The notes: generated from the sequence alone by a model not told the origin. 64,000 nt of DNA from Streptomyces rapamycinicus NRRL 5491 (GCF_024298965.1 NZ_CP085193.1:868001-932000); one strand, 5' to 3'. Numbered from the stretch's first letter, positions 15,923 to 25,195 are shown. Numbers and translations: made by a program.

Positions 15923-17824
15923 ATGCCGAGATCTTACCGACGCTCCGCAGTGGCATTTCTGCTCTGCGGCGTCCTGGCCATGACGCTCTTCGTCACCGGG
16001 CCCGCACAGGCGAAGGACTCCGCCTGGACCGTGCGCGGCCCCTCGCCCCACTCCGGTCCCCTCGCCCAACTGCGGCTCGACGGCGCCTCGGGAGCGCTGG
16101 CGCTCCAGGTGTCCCGGGGCGGACGTACGGTGATCGAGCCCTCGCCCGTGGGCATCGTCACCGAGCGGGCGGATCTGTCGCACGGGCTGCGCTATCTGGG
16201 ACGCCACGACCGCACCGTCGTGGAGCGCTACCGGTCGACGGTCGGCAAGCAGCGCTCGCGCACGGCACGGATGACCGAGACCCGCTTCCGGTTCCGCGGC
16301 GGCGGGAACGCCCGGCTGGACCTCGTGGTGCGGGTCTCGGACGACGGGGTCGCCTATCGCTACGACCTGCCCTCCGGCAGCGGCGATGTCCTCGGCGAGA
16401 CCTCGGCCTTCACCCTGCCCCCGGACGCGGCCGCGTGGCTGGGCGACTACCGCAAGGACAACGAGAACCTGTTCAAGGAGTACACCGCGGCGACCGCGCC
16501 CACCGGTGAGTACATGGCGCAGGCGCTCTTCGAGACGGGCGGCGGCTACGCGCTGATCGCGGAGTCGGATCTCACCGGCCGCTACTCCGCCGCCCGGCTG
16601 ACCCACCAGCAGGGCATGCCCACGTACCGCATCGGCCTGTGGGACGAGCGGGTCGAGTCCGACGGGCCGCTCAGCACACCCTGGCGCGCCCTCATCGTGG
16701 GCGATCTGCCGACCGTCACCCAGTCCACCTTCACCGACGATCTGGCACCGGCGTCACGGGTCGCCGACACCTCGTGGATCCGGCCCGGACCCGCCCTGTG
16801 GACCTGGCTCGCGGGCGGCAAACCGGCCGGGCAGAGCCTGTCGATGCAGAAGGGGTACGTGGACTACGCGGCCCAGCGCGGCTGGCCGTATGTCGTGGTG
16901 GACGCGGGCTGGTACTTCGACCCCGACCAGTGGGACGTCACCGATCCCGACTGGCAGCGGAACAGCTGGATCCCGCAGCTCGTGGACTACGCCCGCGAGC
17001 GGCAGGTGGGCATCCAGGTCTGGATCCACCACCGTGACCTCGACACCGCCGAGGAACGCGAGCAGTGGCTGCCCACGCTGGAGCGGTGGGGGGTGAAGGG
17101 CGTCAAGATCGACTTCATGGACTCCGAGTCCCAGGAGACACTGCGCTGGTACGACGAGATCCTCAAGGACACCGCGGCCCACCATCTGCTCGTCAACTTC
17201 CACGGCTCGACGATCCCCAAGGGCATTCAGCGCACCTGGCCGCAGGTGATGTCGATGGAGGGCGTGAACGGCGAGGAGAAGCGGACCAACACCCCGCAGC
17301 ACCTGGCCACGCTGCCGTTCACCCGCAATGTCATCGGCTCCATGGACTTCACCCCCGGGGCCTTCCACCGGCCCGAGCGCCCCAACGCGGTGTCGGACGC
17401 GGGCGAAGTCGGGCTGTCGGTGCTCTACGAGTCCGGTATCCAGAACCTGGCGGGCACCCCGGAGTCCTATGACGCCCGTCCGCTCGCCCGCCGGTTCCTG
17501 GAGCAGATCCCGGCCACCTGGGACCGCACCCGGCTGCTGGCGGGGCGGCCGGGTGAGAGCGCCGTGCTCGCCCGGGCCAGCGGCTCGCGGTGGTTCATCG
17601 GCGGTACGTTCACCGGTCCCGCGCACACCGCCGAGGTGCCGCTGCGGCTGGAGCCGGGCCGCTGGCTGGTCGATCTGATCCTGGACGGCCCGGACGGCCT
17701 GGTGCGCAAGCCCACGGTGGTGCGCGGCGGGCAGACCCTGTCCGTGCCGGTCGCGGCGGACGGCGGGTTCGCCGCCATCGCCTGCCGCTGGCGGCCCGGC
17801 CTGTCGACCTGCGACCGCCCCTGA
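15923..17824 (+). CDS. GH97 family alpha-glucoside hydrolase, secreted
   Basis: 633 residues with a Sec signal (AFLLCGVLAMTLFVTGPAQA-KD). The N-terminal beta-sandwich, the catalytic (beta/alpha)8 barrel with WPYVVVDAGWYFD, VKGVKIDFMDS and LLVNFHGSTIPKGIQRTWP, and a C-terminal beta domain match GH97 in order. MSMEGVNGEEK contains the conserved acidic residues. The family includes alpha-glucosidases (inverting) and alpha-galactosidases (retaining); I cannot decide which from sequence alone. It probably releases sugars from alpha-glucans or glycosides outside the cell, feeding the GH65/beta-PGM genes nearby. Confidence 0.9.
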   Translation: MPRSYRRSAVAFLLCGVLAMTLFVTGPAQAKDSAWTVRGPSPHSGPLAQLRLDGASGALALQVSRGGRTVIEPSPVGIVTERADLSHGLRYLGRHDRTVVERYRSTVGKQRSRTARMTETRFRFRGGGNARLDLVVRVSDDGVAYRYDLPSGSGDVLGETSAFTLPPDAAAWLGDYRKDNENLFKEYTAATAPTGEYMAQALFETGGGYALIAESDLTGRYSAARLTHQQGMPTYRIGLWDERVESDGPLSTPWRALIVGDLPTVTQSTFTDDLAPASRVADTSWIRPGPALWTWLAGGKPAGQSLSMQKGYVDYAAQRGWPYVVVDAGWYFDPDQWDVTDPDWQRNSWIPQLVDYARERQVGIQVWIHHRDLDTAEEREQWLPTLERWGVKGVKIDFMDSESQETLRWYDEILKDTAAHHLLVNFHGSTIPKGIQRTWPQVMSMEGVNGEEKRTNTPQHLATLPFTRNVIGSMDFTPGAFHRPERPNAVSDAGEVGLSVLYESGIQNLAGTPESYDARPLARRFLEQIPATWDRTRLLAGRPGESAVLARASGSRWFIGGTFTGPAHTAEVPLRLEPGRWLVDLILDGPDGLVRKPTVVRGGQTLSVPVAADGGFAAIACRWRPGLSTCDRP

Positions 17825-17854
17825 CCGCCCCCTACGACCCGGGCTGACCACCCG

Positions 17855-18370
17855 TCACGCGGACACCCCGTCCAGGACGCCCGTCCAGATGCCGAGCGCC
17901 GGAAGGCAGACGCCGGCCGCGAAGACCCATGCGGCGGCGACGGCACGGGCGTAGGGGGCGGGGTGGCCGCCGGTCCACCCTCGGGAGAGGGCCCTCAGCC
18001 GGTCGGCCTTCTGCCGTGTCGGGCTCTTCTGCTGCTGAGCGGTGAGGAAGGCGGACAGCCGGTCCGCCGACTCCGCGTCCGTGACCGCCTCGGCGTCCGC
18101 CCGCGTCTCCATCAGCGTGACCAGGACGCGGCGGGCGCGGCTGTTGGCGTAGAGGCCGCCGGTCAGGGTGAGGACGAAGGGCCATCGACACGAGGGTCTG
18201 CGCCGGGCGCTCGATGGGGGTGATGGCGAGGGCCGTCACCCCGTCGAAGCACACGGCGGCCTTCCCCGCCGCCGGCCCATGGCGCAGATAGCGCCGTCTC
18301 ATCGGATCGCCGTGGCGCAGATGCGAGATCTCGTGCCGGAGCAGGACCGGACCGGCCGGGCTCTTCAGAC
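17855..18370 (-). pseudogene. Remnant of an M48-type membrane metallopeptidase
   Basis: Read leftward from 18370, one frame gives LLRHEISHLRHGDPMRRRYL with the zinc motif HEISH (codons at 18321-18335). Around 18185-18195 the similarity changes frame and continues as LYANSRARRVLVTLMETRADAEA, like the second conserved region of M48 peptidases (R.RE..AD..A), then a hydrophobic C-terminal helix. The N-terminal membrane part and any start codon are missing, since the PHP gene ends at 18376. The downstream frame (85 residues from 18112) could be called a hypothetical gene, but the layout fits a truncated, frameshifted relic. Confidence 0.65.
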
Positions 18371-18375
18371 CGCCG

Positions 18376-19422
18376 TCAACTCCCGTGCCCCGTACGGTGC
18401 GGGGGCCTGCGCGTGCGGGTCCAGTCCACCAACTGCCGGGCCGTCCAGGTGGTGATGACGCGCTCCGCCGGCACCCCGCATTCCACAGCCCGTGCGCATC
18501 CGCCCGGCTGCCAGTCGAGCTGGCCCGGCGCGTGGGCGTCGGTGTCGATGGAGAAGAACGTCCCCGCCCGCACGGCCTCCCGCAGCAGTCTGCGCGGCGG
18601 ATCCAGCCGCTCCGGACGGCAGTTGATCTCCACGGCGGTGCCCGCCTCCGCGCAGGCGCCGAAGACCTCCTCATGGTCGAAGGCCGACTCGGGGCGCTTG
18701 CCGCCGAGCAGCCGTCCGGTGCAGTGGCCCAGCACATCGACCAGCGGATCACTGACGGCGGCGACCATCCGGCGGGTCATGGGACGGGCGTCCATCCGCA
18801 GTTTGGAGTGGACCGAGGCCACCACCACGTCCAGCTGGTCCAGCAGCTCCGGCTCCTGGTCCAGGGAGCCGTCCGGGAGGATGTCGACCTCGATCCCGGT
18901 GAGCAGCTGGAACGGGGCGAGCTTCGCGCGCAGCTCCGCCACCACGTCCAGCTGGGCGCGCAGCCGGTCCGCCGAGAGTCCGCGGGCCACCGTCAGCCGT
19001 GGGGAATGGTCGGTGAGCACCGCCCACTTGTGCCCCAGCCGCGCCGCCGTACGGGCCATCAGCTCGATCGGGGAACCGCCGTCGGACCAGTCCGAGTGCA
19101 TATGGCAGTCCCCGCGCAGCGCGGCGCACAGCTTCGCCGCGTCCTCGTCGGGCTCGCGCCCGGCCTCGGCGGCCTCGGTCTCCAGCTTCGCCAGATACCC
19201 GGGCACCTGGTCCTTCAGCGCCTCCTGGACCACCTGCGAGGTCTTGGGGCCGAGGCCCTTGAGCGACCGGAGGGTGCCGTTCGCGGCACGCCGCTCCACC
19301 TCCTGGGGGTCCAGGTCGGCGAGCACCGACTGGGCCGTGCGGAAGGCACGCACCCGGTAGGTCGGCGCCTGCGCGCGCTCCAGGAGAAACGCGATCCGGT
19401 CCAGGGCCTCCAGGGGGTCCAT
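18376..19422 (-). CDS. HhH-PHP domain phosphoesterase (PolX C-terminal type)
   Basis: 348 residues. Residues 1-85 form a DNA polymerase beta-like helix-hairpin-helix region (LKGLGPKTSQVVQEAL). Residues 105-335 are a PHP domain with the metal ligands GDCHMHSDWSDG, LTDHSPRL, GIEVDI, VASVHSK, GHCTGR, EINCRPER and SIDTDAHAPGQ. The polymerase palm and fingers of PolX are absent, so this is a stand-alone nuclease or phosphatase-like enzyme. ATG at 19422 has GAGGAG 7 nt upstream. Family members are divalent-metal phosphoesterases; a DNA-repair role is inferred. Confidence 0.88.
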   Translation of the reverse strand: MDPLEALDRIAFLLERAQAPTYRVRAFRTAQSVLADLDPQEVERRAANGTLRSLKGLGPKTSQVVQEALKDQVPGYLAKLETEAAEAGREPDEDAAKLCAALRGDCHMHSDWSDGGSPIELMARTAARLGHKWAVLTDHSPRLTVARGLSADRLRAQLDVVAELRAKLAPFQLLTGIEVDILPDGSLDQEPELLDQLDVVVASVHSKLRMDARPMTRRMVAAVSDPLVDVLGHCTGRLLGGKRPESAFDHEEVFGACAEAGTAVEINCRPERLDPPRRLLREAVRAGTFFSIDTDAHAPGQLDWQPGGCARAVECGVPAERVITTWTARQLVDWTRTRRPPHRTGHGS

Positions 19423-19505
19423 CGGGCGCTCCTCGCTGTGGGTGGCGTGGCCTGCGGGGGTGTCGTGGTGGCGTGCGGAGGGTCGTGGCGTACTGCGTCC
19501 GCGCC

Positions 19506-21851
19506 TCAGGCGCGGCGGTTCGGGCGGCGGCCGGGGGGCTGATGGGGTTCGGGACGTGCGGTCAGCTCGTCGATGTCGCAGGTCCGGGGGGTCTTCTCGG
19601 AGACGGTGATGGGCCGCCCGTAGTGCCGGATCTCCAGGGGCGCGCCCTCGGCCAGGGAGTAGGTGACAGAGCGGTTGGTGATCTCCACGCGCAGCTTCCG
19701 GCCCAGCACCTGCATGGTGAAGGCGAGCCGGGCCAGCTTCTCGGGCAGCTTGGGCGAGAACTCCAGCCTGCCGTCGCGGTGCCGCATCCCGCCGAACCCG
19801 GCGACCAGGGCGATCCAGGTGCCGGCGAGCGAGGCGATGTGCAGACCGTCGCGGGTGTTGTGCTCCAGGTCCTTCAGGTCCATCAGGGCCGCCTCGCCCA
19901 GGTAGTCGTAGGCGAGCCGCAGATGGCCCACCTCGGCGGCCATGACGGCCTGGGCACACGCGGAAAGCGAGGAGTCCCGGACCGTGAGCCGCTCGTAGTA
20001 GTCGAAGTTGCGTGCTTTCTCCTCCTCGGTGAAGCACTCGCCGCGCAGATACATCGCCAGCACCAGGTCGGCCTGTTTGATCACCTGCTTGCGGTACATG
20101 TCGAAGTACGGGAAGTGGAGCATCAGCGGGTACTGGTCGGGCCGGGTGCCCTGGAAGTCCCACTCCTGGTGGCCGGTGAAGTCCGCGGACTGCTCGTGGA
20201 CGCCCAGGGTCTTGTTGTACGGGACGGACATGGACTCGGCGGCGTCCCGCCACGCGGCGGCCTCCTCGTCGTCGACGCCCAGTTCGGCGCCCTTGTCCGG
20301 GTGGCGTTCGACGATGTCCGCGGCGGCCCGCAGGTTCGACTGGGCCATGAGGTTGGTGTACACGTTGTCGTCCGCGACGGCGCTGTACTCGTCCGGGCCG
20401 GTCACCCCGTCGAGGTGGAAGCGGCCGTGGTGGTCGTGGTGGCCGAGGGAGCGCCACAGCCGGGCGGTCTCCACCAGCAGTTCCACCGCGGTCTCGCGCT
20501 CGAACTCGTCGTCGCCGGTGGCCGCCACATAGCGCACCACGGCGTCCGCCACATCGGCGTTGACGTGGAAGGCCGCGGTGCCGGCCGGCCAGTAGGCGGA
20601 GCATTCGGAGCCGTCGATGGTGCGCCAGGGGAAGGCGGCGCCCTCGTGGCCGAGCTGCCGGGCCCGGTCCCGGGCGGCGGGCAGGATGGACTGCCGCCAG
20701 CGCAGCGCCTCGGCCACGGACTCGGGGAAGGTGTAGGTGAGCAGCGGCAGGACGAAGGTGTCGGTGTCCCAGAAGGAGTGGCCGTCGTAGCCGGAGCCGG
20801 TGAGGCCCTTGGCGGGGATGGCCCGTTCCTCGGCCCGGGCGCCGGCCTGCAGTACGTGGAAGAGGGCGAACCGCACGGCCTGCTGGATCTCGGCATCGCC
20901 CTCGACCTCGACGTCGGCGCGGGACCAGAAGTCCTCCAGCCAGCCGCGCTGCTGGTCCACCAGACCGCGCCAGCCGGTGCTGGCGGCCCCGGCCAGCGCG
21001 GCCTCGACCTGGTCCCGTACGGCGGGCAGCGAACGGGCGCCGGACCAGCCGTAGGCCACCAGTTTCTCCAGCCGCAGCACCTGGCCCGGCTCCAGTACCG
21101 AGGTGACGGTCAGCCGGGCGACGTCGTCGGCGCTCTCGCTGGCGTGACGGGTGGGCGGCGGCCCGGTGATCAGGTGGTCGGCGGCCGCCGCGATCCGCAG
21201 GTCGCTGGCCTCGGTGCAGTGGATCAGCCGCAGCCGCTTGTCGTTGGCGGCGTTCTCCTCGGGCTTGAGCGGGGACTCCAGGGCCTCGGCCACCCGGGGG
21301 TCGCCGGCGCGCTCGGGAAGCTGCTCGTTGGCGACCAGTTCGGACTGGACGACGACGCGGATCTGGGCGTCGACGGCCTCCACCTCGTAGGCGACGGCGG
21401 CGATGGCCCGCTGGGTGAGGGAGACCAGCCGGGTGGAGCGGACCAGCACGCTGATGCCGGAGGGGGAGGTCCATTCGCAGGTGCGGTGGAGCAGCCCGCC
21501 GCGCAGATCGAGCACCCGCTCGTGGGAGCGCAGCCGCCCGTACCGCAGATCGAAGGGCTCGTCGTCCACCAGCAGCCGGATGATCTTGCCGTTGGTGACG
21601 TTGATCATGGTCTGGCCGGCCTCGGGATAGCCGTATCCGGCCTCGGCGTAGGGCAGGGGACGCCGCTCGTACACCCCGTTGAGGTAGGAGCCGGGGAGGC
21701 CGTGGGGCTCCCCCTCGTCGAGGTTGGCGCGCCAGCCCACATGGCCGTTGGAGAGCGCGAAGACCGATTCGCTCTGGGGCAGCAGATCGAGCCGCAGATC
21801 GGTTTCCCGCAGCGCCCAGGGGTCGACGGCGTACGAGGAATCGGTGATCAC
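19506..21851 (-). CDS. GH65 disaccharide phosphorylase (kojibiose/trehalose/maltose type)
   Basis: 781 residues. The N-terminal beta-sandwich (ESVFALSNGHVGWRANLDEG) is followed by the (alpha/alpha)6 barrel with KGLTGSGYDGHSFWDTDTF and VTGPDEYS, which gives the catalytic glutamate near residue 488; the phosphate-site region reads FDYYERLTVRDSSLS. Uses inorganic phosphate to split an alpha-glucobiose into beta-glucose-1-phosphate and glucose. The GTG start overlaps the stop of the HAD gene by 3 bp (translational coupling). The partner beta-phosphoglucomutase converts the product to glucose-6-phosphate. Linkage preference cannot be read. Confidence 0.92.
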   Translation of the reverse strand: MITDSSYAVDPWALRETDLRLDLLPQSESVFALSNGHVGWRANLDEGEPHGLPGSYLNGVYERRPLPYAEAGYGYPEAGQTMINVTNGKIIRLLVDDEPFDLRYGRLRSHERVLDLRGGLLHRTCEWTSPSGISVLVRSTRLVSLTQRAIAAVAYEVEAVDAQIRVVVQSELVANEQLPERAGDPRVAEALESPLKPEENAANDKRLRLIHCTEASDLRIAAAADHLITGPPPTRHASESADDVARLTVTSVLEPGQVLRLEKLVAYGWSGARSLPAVRDQVEAALAGAASTGWRGLVDQQRGWLEDFWSRADVEVEGDAEIQQAVRFALFHVLQAGARAEERAIPAKGLTGSGYDGHSFWDTDTFVLPLLTYTFPESVAEALRWRQSILPAARDRARQLGHEGAAFPWRTIDGSECSAYWPAGTAAFHVNADVADAVVRYVAATGDDEFERETAVELLVETARLWRSLGHHDHHGRFHLDGVTGPDEYSAVADDNVYTNLMAQSNLRAAADIVERHPDKGAELGVDDEEAAAWRDAAESMSVPYNKTLGVHEQSADFTGHQEWDFQGTRPDQYPLMLHFPYFDMYRKQVIKQADLVLAMYLRGECFTEEEKARNFDYYERLTVRDSSLSACAQAVMAAEVGHLRLAYDYLGEAALMDLKDLEHNTRDGLHIASLAGTWIALVAGFGGMRHRDGRLEFSPKLPEKLARLAFTMQVLGRKLRVEITNRSVTYSLAEGAPLEIRHYGRPITVSEKTPRTCDIDELTARPEPHQPPGRRPNRRA

Positions 21852-22591
21852 GAGTCGTCCTCCAGCAGCTCGGCTAGATCCTTGACCACGATGTCGGCGC
21901 CGTGGGCGCGCAGCGCGTCGGCCTGGCCCACCCGGTCCACGCCGACGACACAGCCGAAGTGCCCGGAGCGCCCGGCCTCCATGCCCGCCAGGGCGTCCTC
22001 GAAGACGGCGGCCGCCTCGGGCCCGACGGCCAGCTCCTGTCCGGCCTCCAGGAAGGTGTCGGGGTGCGGTTTGCCGGGCAGCTTGCGCTCGGCGGCGACC
22101 ACACCGTCGATCCGCACCTCGAAGAGGTGCTCGATACCGGCGGCGATCAGCACATCGCGGCAGTTGGCGCTGGAGGAGACGACCGCGGTCCGCAGGCCCT
22201 CGGCACGTACGGCCTCCACGAAGCGCACCGAGCCCGGGTACGCCTCCACTCCCTCCTTCCGGATCTTCTCCAGGACGAGGATGTTCTTGCGGTTGCCCAG
22301 GCCGTGCACGGTGTCCCGGTCGGGCGGGTCGTCCGGCTCGCCGTCGGGGAGCTCGATGCCCCGGGAGGCCAGGAAGGTGCGCACCCCGTCGGCGCGTGGA
22401 CGGCCGTCCACGTACTCGTCGTAGTCGCGGCCCGAGTCGAAGGGGCGGAACGAGGGGCCGTCGCGCCGCCGCAGATACTCGTCGAACATCTGCTTCCACG
22501 CCGCCGCGTGCACCACCGCGGTCCGGGTCAGCACTCCGTCGAGGTCGAACAGGCAGGCTCGGATGCCATCGGGCAGGCAGAGCTTGGTCAT
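21848..22591 (-). CDS. HAD-family beta-phosphoglucomutase
   Basis: 247 residues. The N-terminal nucleophile motif reads FDLDGVLTRT (both aspartates present), with a helical cap (AAAWKQMFDEYL...), VVSSSANCRDVL and the motif III lysine in KPHPDTFLEA, and VFEDALAGMEAG for motif IV. This pattern is the beta-phosphoglucomutase subfamily, converting beta-glucose-1-phosphate to glucose-6-phosphate. ATG at 22591 is the family start. It overlaps GH65 start-to-stop, the expected phosphorolysis pair. Confidence 0.9.
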   Translation of the reverse strand: MTKLCLPDGIRACLFDLDGVLTRTAVVHAAAWKQMFDEYLRRRDGPSFRPFDSGRDYDEYVDGRPRADGVRTFLASRGIELPDGEPDDPPDRDTVHGLGNRKNILVLEKIRKEGVEAYPGSVRFVEAVRAEGLRTAVVSSSANCRDVLIAAGIEHLFEVRIDGVVAAERKLPGKPHPDTFLEAGQELAVGPEAAAVFEDALAGMEAGRSGHFGCVVGVDRVGQADALRAHGADIVVKDLAELLEDDS

Positions 22592-22659
22592 GGCCCCCGG
22601 TTCCCCCGGGAACGCCGGAATATGCGGGGAGGGGGAAGCCTTCCCCCGCTCGGCGGAGC

Positions 22660-22760
22660 GCGGCGCGCACTCGGCGGGGCGCACTCGGCGCGGGGCGGCG
22701 CTCGCTCAGCGCGGGGCGGCGCTCGTCCACCGTGCAACAGCGCTCGCTCAACGCGGCACG
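22660..22760. repeat. Degenerate GC-rich tandem repeat between HAD and Gfo/Idh genes
   Basis: The 156-bp gap between the HAD and Gfo/Idh genes holds imperfect repeats. The 17-bp block GCGCGGGGCGGCGCTCG occurs at 22688-22704 and again at 22709-22725 (21-bp period), with related units on both sides. It encodes nothing convincing. It may form structured RNA between two genes of one leftward transcript. Confidence 0.6.
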
Positions 22761-23647
22761 ACGGTGCGCCCCTCGCGGCCTGAGCGGTCGGCGGCCTCCA
22801 GGACGGCGACGACCTCCCGGCCGAACCGTACGTCGCAGGGATCGGCCGCCCCGCCGTCGCGGGCGGCGCTCAGCAGCCGGTCGACGGCCGTGGCGAAGGC
22901 GTCCAGGGCGGTGGTCCCCGCCTCGGGCACCACGGCGATCCCCCGCTCGCCGTAGAAGTCGCAGGAGAAGCCCTGGGCGGCGGGCCGGGCGTCCAGGGTG
23001 AGCGCGAGGGTGCCGATGGCGCCGGAGTGGTGGCGCAGCAGCACATGCGCGGCGCCGCGCGGCCCCTCGAGGGCGGTGACCTCGGCCACCGGGCCGAGGA
23101 CCGGCAGCAGGACGGACAGCGAGTGCGGGCCGACGTCCCACAGCCCGCCGCGCTCCCGCCGCCAGTGGGAGTCGCCGTAGTGGCCGCCGGGCTGGAAGAT
23201 CGAGGCGAAGGCGGTGGCACGGCCGCCGTCCCAGCCGCCGTCGGCCGCGGCCTGCCGGAGGAAGGTCTCGACGGGCGCCGCGAAGCGGTTGGTGAAGAAG
23301 ACCACCGAGGCCAGCCCGCGCTCGTCCACGGCGCGCACGATCCGGTCGGCCTCCTCCGTGCCGAAGGCCAGCGGCTTGTCCAGGAGCAGATGGCGTCCGG
23401 CCAGCGCGGCCCGCTCGGCGAGGCCGCTCTGGATGTCCGGCGGGAGGGCGATGGCCACGGCGTCCACGTCGGCGATCAGGGCGTCGGCGTCCGGGTGGGC
23501 GCGGGTGCCCCAGCGGTCCGCCAGCGCCTTCGCCTTCGCCGGGTCGCGTCCCCAGATCCCGGCCAGTTCTGCCTCGGGGTGTGCGGCGAGCGCCGCCGCG
23601 TGGGTCTCGGCCGCCCAGTGTCCGGTGCCCAGCACTCCGAACCGCAC
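22748..23647 (-). CDS. Gfo/Idh/MocA-family NAD(P)-dependent oxidoreductase
   Basis: 299 residues. The N-terminal Rossmann fold begins VLGTGHWAAETHAAAL, DAVAIALPPD follows, and LLLDKPLAFG carries the conserved catalytic lysine of the family. The C-terminal alpha/beta domain includes GGHYGDSHWRRERGGLWDVGPH. The enzyme oxidises or reduces a sugar, inositol or sugar nucleotide. It lies upstream of the HAD and GH65 genes on the same strand, so it may act on an alpha-glucoside or its product; the exact substrate is unknown. Confidence 0.88.
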   Translation of the reverse strand: MRFGVLGTGHWAAETHAAALAAHPEAELAGIWGRDPAKAKALADRWGTRAHPDADALIADVDAVAIALPPDIQSGLAERAALAGRHLLLDKPLAFGTEEADRIVRAVDERGLASVVFFTNRFAAPVETFLRQAAADGGWDGGRATAFASIFQPGGHYGDSHWRRERGGLWDVGPHSLSVLLPVLGPVAEVTALEGPRGAAHVLLRHHSGAIGTLALTLDARPAAQGFSCDFYGERGIAVVPEAGTTALDAFATAVDRLLSAARDGGAADPCDVRFGREVVAVLEAADRSGREGRTVVPR

Positions 23648-23864
23648 TGTCCGTCCCCCTCCGCGCGAGGCCCCCGGAGTCCTCCCCGGGCGTCGGCCGC
23701 GATCCTACGCCCGCGCCGCCCGGCCGCTTCGGCCGAGGGCGGTACGCCGCTCCCCCGCTTGGCCGCGGGCGGATGCCGGTGGCCGGGGGCGGTGCCAGGG
23801 TGAGGCCATGGCCGGCCACGGTGCGGGTGACGGCCGAAGCCCACCCTCACCGCTGGAGGAACCC

Positions 23865-25115
23865 GTGACCCGTGGCTCGTCACGCTCCCTCTCCCGCGCA
23901 CACCGGCGGCGTGCCGCGGTCCGGGCCGCGGCGGCCCTGCTGCTGTGCGGGGCAGCGGTTCCGGCCTGCGCCTCCTCCAGCGAGCACCGGCCGGACCGGG
24001 CGGCGTCGGCGTCGGCGCGGCAGAGCGCGATCCAGGCGTCGGCCGCGGCGAGGAAGAAGGCGGAGAAGAAGGCCGAGCTCGCCCGGCTGCTGCCGGGGAT
24101 GCCGCCCCCGCTGGACCCGCATGACCTCTACGCGGCCGACCGGCCGGGGAAGCTGTCCCGGACGGTGAAGGACTATCCGTCACGGGTGTACGTACCCAAC
24201 ACGCTCTCGGACACGGTGAGCGTCATCGACCCGGAGAAGTTCAAGGTCGTCCGCACGATCCAGGTGGGCCACCAGCCGCAGCACGTGGTGCCCTCGTGGG
24301 ATCTGAAGACGCTGTGGGTCAACAACGACCTGGGCAACACCCTCACCCCCGTCAACCCCGCCAACGGCCGGGTGGGCCGCCCGGTGGACGTCCACGACCC
24401 GTACAACCTCTACTTCACCCCGGACGGGAAGTACGCGGTGGTGATGGCCTCCATGGACCGGGCGCTGGTCTTCCGGGACGCGCACACCATGAAGGTGGTC
24501 AAGTCGGTGCCGGTGGACTGCTACGGCGTGAACCACGCGGACTTCTCACCCGACGGGCGCTACTTCATCGTCTCATGCGAGTTCTCCGGTGAGCTGCTGA
24601 AGGTGGACACGGCGAAGAAGAAGGTGATCGCCAAGCAGCGGCTGCCGATCGCCGGGGCGATGCCGCAGGACGTCAAGATCTCGCCCAACGGCAAGACCTG
24701 GTACATCGCCGACATGGTGGCGAACGGCCTGTGGGTGCTCAACGGCGACACCTTCGGCAAGCCGCGGCTGCTGCCCACCGGGAAGGGCACGCACGGCCTC
24801 TACGTGAGCCGCGACTCCCGCTCCATGTACATCTCCAACCGCGGCGAGGGCACCATCTCGGTGCTGTCCTTCAAGAGCGGCAAGCTGGTGCGTCGGTGGC
24901 GGCTCCCCGGCGGCGGCAGCCCCGACATGGGCGGGGTGTCCACCGACGGCAAGGTGCTGTGGCTCTCCGGCCGCTACAACGCCGAGGTCTACGCGATCGA
25001 CACCCGCACCGGCCGGCTGCTCGCCCGGATCCCGGTCGGCGGCGGCCCGCACGGGCTCGCGGTCTACCCCCAGCCCGGCCGCTACTCCCTCGGCCACACC
25101 GGAATCTTCCGCTGA
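23865..25115 (+). CDS. YVTN-type beta-propeller lipoprotein
   Basis: 416 residues. The N-terminus has a twin-basic, hydrophobic signal ending LLLCGAAVPAC, a plausible lipobox. An Ala/Lys-rich linker (RKKAEKKAELAR) follows. The rest is a propeller with repeated VYVPNTLSDTVSVIDPE, DVKISPNGKTWYIAD and GLYVSRDSRSMYISNRGEG units of the YVTN/NHL type. GTG at 23865 has GGAGG 5 nt upstream. Probably a surface binding or scaffold protein; no catalytic motif was seen. It diverges from the Gfo/Idh gene. Confidence 0.85.
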   Translation: MTRGSSRSLSRAHRRRAAVRAAAALLLCGAAVPACASSSEHRPDRAASASARQSAIQASAAARKKAEKKAELARLLPGMPPPLDPHDLYAADRPGKLSRTVKDYPSRVYVPNTLSDTVSVIDPEKFKVVRTIQVGHQPQHVVPSWDLKTLWVNNDLGNTLTPVNPANGRVGRPVDVHDPYNLYFTPDGKYAVVMASMDRALVFRDAHTMKVVKSVPVDCYGVNHADFSPDGRYFIVSCEFSGELLKVDTAKKKVIAKQRLPIAGAMPQDVKISPNGKTWYIADMVANGLWVLNGDTFGKPRLLPTGKGTHGLYVSRDSRSMYISNRGEGTISVLSFKSGKLVRRWRLPGGGSPDMGGVSTDGKVLWLSGRYNAEVYAIDTRTGRLLARIPVGGGPHGLAVYPQPGRYSLGHTGIFR

Positions 25116-25179
25116 GGCGGTATTCCCGCGGGGCCGGGCCCGGGCCCGCGGCCTGCGTGCGCCGGGGATCTGCATAGCC

Positions 25180-25195
25180 TGCCTATATAGAGGCA
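25180..25195. promoter_or_regulatory. 16-bp palindrome upstream of MarR gene
   Basis: TGCCTATATAGAGGCA has seven of eight arm pairs complementary. It lies 17 bp upstream of the MarR start and is followed by the AT-rich ATGATATAAAACT, which can supply a -10 element. This matches MarR autorepressor sites; it would also control the MFS gene downstream. Confidence 0.6.

Noticed and set aside
19473..22424. 983-codon rightward frame opposite GH65 and HAD
   Set aside because: The opposite strand encodes two clear enzymes with catalytic motifs; this frame has only low-complexity protein.
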